Below are positions 5,900 to 9,077 of a stretch of DNA of 9,077 bases, in pieces. The stretch is taken from positions 3,467,799 through 3,476,875 of the forward strand of contig CP070706.1 in assembly GCA_020350085.1 (NCBI GenBank), given 5' to 3'. Made by a program: the position numbers and the translations under genes. Origin of the DNA: Acidobacteriota bacterium (GTDB lineage: Bacteria > Acidobacteriota > Polarisedimenticolia > J045). Each line of letters starts with the position of its first letter. Positions within the stretch are counted from its first letter, which is position 1. The notes under the pieces are model-generated. The model saw only the letters and a list, made by a program, of their open reading frames with translations, ran no database searches and was not told where the DNA came from.

Positions 5900-7086
5900 G
5901 AGATGACGCCGAGCTTCTTGCCCACCTTGGTAAAGGCATCGACGGCACGATCGAGCTGCTCCCGCGTGTGGGCGGCAGAGACCTGCACGCGGATGCGCGC
6001 CTGACCCTTGGGAACCACCGGGTAGAAGAAGCCGATCACGAAAATGCCCTCGTCCAGCAGCGCATCGGCCATCTTCTGCGAAAGCACGGCATCATAGAGC
6101 ATGATCGGCACGATCGGATGCTCGCCCGGCCTGATCTCGAAGCCGGCCGTAGTCATCCGCCCGCGGAATTGACGCGTGTTTTCTTCCAGCCGGTCACGCA
6201 GCTCGGTCGTCTCGCTCAGACGATCAAACACGGCGATCGAGGTGCCCGCGATCGAGGGAGCCAGAGTGTTCGAGAACAAGTAGGGCCTGGAACGCTGGCG
6301 CATCAGATCGATGATCTCTTGATGTGAGGCGATGAAGCCGCCGGACGCCCCTCCGAGAGCCTTGCCCAACGTGCCGGTGATGATGTCCACCCGATCCATC
6401 ACACCGCGATGCTCATGTGTGCCCCGGCCGGTCTTGCCCATGAAGCCGGTCGCGTGGCAATCGTCGATCATCACGAGGGCGTCGTACTGGTCCGCAAGAC
6501 GACATATTTCCGCGAGTGGTGCGATGTCGCCATCCATCGAGAACACGCCGTCGGTGGCGACCATCCGGCGGCGCGCCGACTGGGTTTGTCCGAGCTTGTC
6601 CTCGAGATCGCTCATGTCGGCGTGCTTGTAGATGTGACGCTGGGCCTTGCACAGCCGAATGCCGTCGATGATCGATGCGTGGTTGAGCTGATCCGTGATG
6701 ATGGCATCTTCGGCAGCGAGCAGCGGCTCGAACACGCCGCCGTTGGCGTCGAAGCATGCCGCGAACAGAATCGCGTCGTCGAGACCGACGAAGCGCGCAA
6801 TCTTTTGCTCGAGCTCGCGATGCAGATCCAGCGTGCCACAGATGAAACGCACCGACGACATACCGTATCCCCTGTGCTCGAGCGTGCGGTGCGCCGCCTC
6901 GACCAGCCACTGAGCTCCCGACAGACCGAGGTAGTTGTTGGCGCAGAAATTCAACACGCGCCGCCCATCTGCCAGCCGGATTTCTGGTCCTTGCTCGCTG
7001 GAGATGATGCGCTCGGTCTTCCACAGACCTGACTGGCGAATTTCCTCGAGCTCACTGGCCAAGGCAGTTTTGAGCGATGCGTACAT
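5896..7086 (-). CDS. kbl: Glycine C-acetyltransferase (2-amino-3-ketobutyrate CoA ligase)
   Basis: Kbl is a cytosolic PLP enzyme that cleaves 2-amino-3-oxobutyrate with CoA into glycine and acetyl-CoA, the second step of threonine degradation after threonine dehydrogenase. The protein aligns with E. coli Kbl along its whole length. Visible motifs are FCANNYLGL, SVRFICGT, the PLP-stacking CF at 111-112, His136 (NHASIIDG), and the DDCHATGF loop. The Schiff-base lysine Lys242 sits in TGTLGKALGGASGG, and Arg366 in the ARIR motif binds the substrate carboxylate. The start at ATG 7086 gives 396 residues and matches the E. coli N-terminus residue for residue in length. ATG 7110 would add eight unneeded residues and has no better ribosome site. 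Related oxoamine synthases (BioF, ALAS) fit less well at SVRFICGT and the HASIIDG region. The usual partner gene tdh is not next to it: downstream is a small exported protein, upstream a divergent CAP-domain gene. Confidence 0.95.
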   Translation of the reverse strand: MYASLKTALASELEEIRQSGLWKTERIISSEQGPEIRLADGRRVLNFCANNYLGLSGAQWLVEAAHRTLEHRGYGMSSVRFICGTLDLHRELEQKIARFVGLDDAILFAACFDANGGVFEPLLAAEDAIITDQLNHASIIDGIRLCKAQRHIYKHADMSDLEDKLGQTQSARRRMVATDGVFSMDGDIAPLAEICRLADQYDALVMIDDCHATGFMGKTGRGTHEHRGVMDRVDIITGTLGKALGGASGGFIASHQEIIDLMRQRSRPYLFSNTLAPSIAGTSIAVFDRLSETTELRDRLEENTRQFRGRMTTAGFEIRPGEHPIVPIMLYDAVLSQKMADALLDEGIFVIGFFYPVVPKGQARIRVQVSAAHTREQLDRAVDAFTKVGKKLGVIS

Positions 7087-7158
7087 GAGAGCCCCCGTGT
7101 CCAGCTGCATGCTCAGAGGCGCGCCCTAACGCTCGTCGAGGCGCGCATCGAGAGGCGT

Positions 7159-7188
7159 ATTTTGAGGCGCCAGCGCGAGTGACGGCAA
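7159..7188 (-). promoter_or_regulatory. Weak candidate promoter for kbl
   Basis: On the minus strand TTGCCG (7188-7183) is followed after 18 bases by CAAAAT (7164-7159), each matching four of six consensus bases. It would give a leader of about 60-65 bases before the kbl ATG at 7086. This is the only AT-rich patch in the divergent intergenic region 7087-7261. Confidence 0.25.
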
Positions 7189-7251
7189 CCGGCCAGCCGT
7201 CCTCGCTGGCACGCCGGGCGGACGGGGCGCTAGTGTTCTGTCGAGGAACCC

Positions 7252-7255
7252 GGAG
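7252..7255 (+). promoter_or_regulatory. Ribosome binding site of the CAP-domain gene
   Basis: GGAG lies 6 bases before the ATG at 7262. It supports that start, which also gives a complete signal peptide. Confidence 0.5.
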
Positions 7256-7261
7256 ACGTCG

Positions 7262-8191
7262 ATGCTGAGCTGGTCCGAGACCCGTTGCACTCGCGCGGCA
7301 CGCTTTCTCACCGGATGCGCGGCGTCGTGCGCGCTCCTCGCAGCCACGTTGCCCGCTCAGGCCGGGGCTGAGCGGGAGTGGATTCCCCTCGAGCTCCTCG
7401 CCCGCGTGCAGAACCTTCGCGCCGAGATCGACCTCGAGCCTCTGACTCGCCGCGCGCCGCTGGATGATCTCGCGCGGGCGCGCGCTGGGAAGCTGGCACG
7501 AGCCCCGCAATCCGAGCGATTGTCGCGCCGGGTATCGATCGATGACGCGCTCGCGTCGGCGGGCTTGACGCAGTATCGGCGGGCGCGCGAGATGGTTCAT
7601 CTCCAACGGCATCATCCAGATCCGGTCGATGCCGCTCTTGAGGCCTGGCGTGCGGGTCGCAAGGCCTGGAGCGCCGCCCTCGGAGCGGAGACCAGCGGCG
7701 TGGGGGCCGCCGCGGTGATGGGCGACGACGGATGGCTGGTCGTCGTCGTCATTCTCGTCGAGGACCGGCTCTCTCGCGACGCCTTGGACAGCCTCGAGGA
7801 TCGCACTTTCGAAGCGATCAACAGGGTCAGGCAGGGCTACTTTCTCGCGCCGCTGATCTGGTTGCCGGATCTGGGCGCGATCGCCCGCATTCACAGTCAG
7901 AACATGGGGCGGGAGGGTTTTTTCGATCACGTCGCACCAGACGGCCGTGGTCCGGCGGATCGGCTGCGGAGGGCCGGCCAGCGGTTTCTCAAACTGTCGG
8001 AGAACATCGTGCGCATCTCCGACGACGACGATGCGATCGACCGCGCGGTCGAAGCGTGGCTCAGCAGCTCAGGACATCGACGCAACATCCTCGACGCCGC
8101 GGTGACGCACACCGGCGTCGGCGTCGCGATCGGCGATGACGGCGCGCTGTACTTCACGCAGCTGTTCGTGATTCCGGTCGATGACGAGTAA
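7262..8191 (+). CDS. Exported tandem CAP/SCP-domain protein (YkwD-like), first domain degenerate
   Basis: This 309-residue protein begins with a signal peptide (hydrophobic core about 15-30, likely cleavage after PAQAGA near 36). The C-terminal half, about 178-305, is a canonical bacterial CAP domain. It has FEAINRVR, then HSQNM with His211, FFDHVAPDG with His223, SENI with Glu247, AVEAWLSSSGHRRNIL with His272, and THTGVGVAIGDDGALYFTQLF. These His/Glu residues form the CAP cavity. The N-terminal half, about 42-165, repeats the same order in decayed form: an LLARVQNLRAE helix, REMV (Glu110) for SENI, DAALEAWRAGRKAW where GHRRN should be, and SGVGAAAVMGDDGW for the last strands. It lacks the histidines, so only one site looks intact. 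CAP proteins of this YkwD type are secreted and their biochemical role is mostly unknown. The gene is divergent from kbl and followed by a repeat-rich intergenic region. Confidence 0.9.
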   Translation: MLSWSETRCTRAARFLTGCAASCALLAATLPAQAGAEREWIPLELLARVQNLRAEIDLEPLTRRAPLDDLARARAGKLARAPQSERLSRRVSIDDALASAGLTQYRRAREMVHLQRHHPDPVDAALEAWRAGRKAWSAALGAETSGVGAAAVMGDDGWLVVVVILVEDRLSRDALDSLEDRTFEAINRVRQGYFLAPLIWLPDLGAIARIHSQNMGREGFFDHVAPDGRGPADRLRRAGQRFLKLSENIVRISDDDDAIDRAVEAWLSSSGHRRNILDAAVTHTGVGVAIGDDGALYFTQLFVIPVDDE

Positions 8192-8246
8192 CTCGCGCTG
8201 AGCGGTCGTTATCCCGGCTTCTTCATCGAGCCGCACTGTCAGGGTA

Positions 8247-8280
8247 GGCACGGGCGTGGCCTTGCCCCGGCCAGCGTGCC
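8247..8280 (+). terminator. Candidate hairpin terminator or leader structure
   Basis: GGCACG (8247-8252) can pair with CGTGCC (8275-8280), and TGGCC (8257-8261) with GGCCA (8269-8273), closing a 7-base loop with a small internal loop. This GC-rich hairpin lies 56 bases after the CAP-gene stop. It is followed by GCTTACATTTCTTACATTT, which is T-rich but not a clean T tract. It could end the CAP transcript, or it could be part of the leader of the next gene. Confidence 0.35.
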
Positions 8281-8328
8281 GCTTACATTTCTTACATTTA
8301 CCTGAAATGTCTTACCATTGCCGGGGCA
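8263..8328. repeat. Nine-base inverted repeat enclosing the repeat cluster
   Basis: TGCCCCGGC (8263-8271) and GCCGGGGCA (8320-8328) are perfect inverted copies separated by 48 bases. The left arm overlaps the loop and 3' arm of the hairpin at 8247-8280, so the two pairings exclude each other in RNA. Confidence 0.5.
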
Positions 8329-8353
8329 GCCATTTCGACGTAAGAGATCTTAC
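8282..8353. repeat. Cluster of CTTAC/GTAAG repeats, probable operator region
   Basis: CTTACATTT occurs twice in perfect tandem (8282-8290, 8291-8299). CTTAC recurs at 8311-8315 and 8349-8353, and its complement GTAAG is at 8340-8344. Together that is five copies in 72 bases of otherwise GC-rich DNA. Overlaid on them is the inverted repeat ACATTTC-N12-GAAATGT (8285-8291, 8304-8310). The cluster lies just before the gene at 8381, where a repressor or activator could bind. Confidence 0.55.
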
Positions 8354-8367
8354 AAGGGGGGGAAGTC

Positions 8368-8372
8368 AGGAG
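8368..8372 (+). promoter_or_regulatory. Ribosome binding site of the right-edge gene
   Basis: AGGAG lies 8 bases before the ATG at 8381 and favours it over the in-frame ATG at 8399. A run of seven G bases (8356-8362) just upstream could also attract ribosomes, but is too distant to be the main site. Confidence 0.5.
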
Positions 8373-8380
8373 CGCGAGCC

Positions 8381-9077
8381 ATGGCCCACGCGGTTACCAT
8401 GGTGCTCGCGGGGCAGCGGTCCACGGCCGTCCGGCGACGATCGTTTCTCGTCCTGTTCTTCGTCATCCTGACACTGACGCTGGCCGCGCGTCCCACCCAC
8501 GGTGCGGGACTCCTCGGCAACAACGCCCGCAGCCGCGGCGATGAGCCGGTCCTCGCCTACGGCTCGTCATTCTCGGCGTTTCAGGGACGACTGCTGTCGG
8601 ACCTCGCGCTGTTTCGCTACGACCCGGACGCGGTCGCCTTCGAACCGATCCCGTTTCAGATCGACGAGCGGATCGAGAAGCTGTTCAACGAGGGCCTCGA
8701 GTTCGAGTTCAGGGAAACGATCTACGACGTGCTCGGCGAGGACGATGGCCGGCTGGACGCAGATGACGAGCTCGTCTTCATCTACCGCGATGCGGGACCT
8801 CGCGCCCGCGCGGAGGCGCCCTGGCCTGAATGCGCCGAGGAGATCAGATACGAGATCGCTGCGATCGACACGAGGCCTGGTGTCAGCAACCCCACAGGGT
8901 GGGTGTATCTGTTCGCCGGTACGGGGTTGGCGCGCTCGAGCGAGCAGAGAGTCTCTTGGGATCTGCTGCCGAGTTCCGCCATCAGCAGCGCGTGCATCGA
9001 GCTGGGATTCACCGACCGCTGGCTGCTGACGGAGCTGCGTGTGTTTCCACCGTGCGGCAGCGGCATTGATCTGATCG
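8381..9077 (+). CDS. Exported protein of unknown family, 3' end outside the window
   Basis: The frame from ATG 8381 stays open to the window edge, giving 232 residues without a stop. The N-terminus is a signal peptide: basic VRRRS, a long hydrophobic core FLVLFFVILTLTLAA (22-36), then THGAG. The RRSFLV stretch resembles a twin-arginine motif, but the very hydrophobic core is more like Sec. The mature part contains IPFQIDER (90-97) and then an acidic loop DDGRLDADDELVF (121-133). That loop is similar in spacing to EF-hand or dockerin calcium loops. RDAGPRARAEAPW and NPTGWVYLFAG (170-180) follow, with cysteines at 151, 205 and 225. I recall this combination of IPFQID, LD-DDELVF and GWVYLF from uncharacterised exported proteins of Deltaproteobacteria-like genomes, but I cannot name a family. 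Secretion is well supported and function is unknown. Expression is probably controlled by the repeat cluster just upstream. Confidence 0.8.
   Translation, partial: MAHAVTMVLAGQRSTAVRRRSFLVLFFVILTLTLAARPTHGAGLLGNNARSRGDEPVLAYGSSFSAFQGRLLSDLALFRYDPDAVAFEPIPFQIDERIEKLFNEGLEFEFRETIYDVLGEDDGRLDADDELVFIYRDAGPRARAEAPWPECAEEIRYEIAAIDTRPGVSNPTGWVYLFAGTGLARSSEQRVSWDLLPSSAISSACIELGFTDRWLLTELRVFPPCGSGIDLI

Noticed and set aside
5435..6004. Long plus-strand ORF opposite kbl and the exported-protein gene
   Set aside because: It is antisense to two supported genes, has no ribosome site, and has no recognisable protein features. It is a shadow of high GC codon use.
7087..7110. Kbl start at ATG 7110
   Set aside because: The eight extra residues have no counterpart in E. 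coli Kbl and there is no better Shine-Dalgarno before 7110. It remains possible.
7307..7318. LTGC lipobox in the CAP protein (residues 16-19)
   Set aside because: The hydrophobic core comes after the Cys, not before it, so a signal peptidase I site near PAQAGA fits better.
8502..9029. Ser/Arg-rich plus-strand ORF in the right-edge region
   Set aside because: Its composition is that of a frame-shifted shadow. The frame from ATG 8381 has a ribosome site, a signal peptide and plausible protein motifs.

Overview
This is a GC-rich bacterial chromosomal window with dense genes, GTG and TTG starts beside ATG, and several stop/start overlaps. The order cdaR (ybbR)-glmM-pdxJ at the left is the arrangement I know from Deltaproteobacteria and Myxococcota. 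That, together with the protein sequences, suggests a member of that broad group, probably uncultured. This is inference, as the window has no rRNA or other marker.

Left region (1-2689, + strand): the C-terminal part of a YbbR/CdaR-type protein, interrupted near its start by an in-frame stop, then a complete glmM (phosphoglucosamine mutase) and a complete pdxJ (pyridoxine 5'-phosphate synthase). CdaR normally regulates the c-di-AMP cyclase CdaA. GlmM makes the amino-sugar precursor for peptidoglycan and LPS.

Transport region (2690-5316, + strand): a good promoter candidate precedes a three-gene, translationally coupled unit. First is a close LeuT-type Na+:amino-acid symporter with all LeuT sodium-site residues and an inserted hydrophilic domain of about 125 residues between TM11 and TM12. 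Next is a 44-residue single-TM protein that looks like a MetS-type small subunit. Last is an unrecognised protein with two TM helices and a C-terminal coiled coil. This unit is the best candidate for something undescribed.

Middle region (5324-7086, - strand): kbl (glycine C-acetyltransferase, threonine catabolism), whose stop codon overlaps the TTG start of a small exported protein of unknown function. This pair converges on the transporter unit with only 7 bases between the stop codons.

Right region (7262-9077, + strand): an exported protein made of two CAP/SCP (YkwD-like) domains, the first degenerate. A 189-base intergenic region follows with a cluster of CTTAC/GTAAG repeats and several competing inverted repeats. 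Then comes an exported protein of unknown family that runs off the right edge. No mobile elements, tRNA, rRNA or CRISPR arrays were seen. No gene-free stretch exceeds 300 bases.
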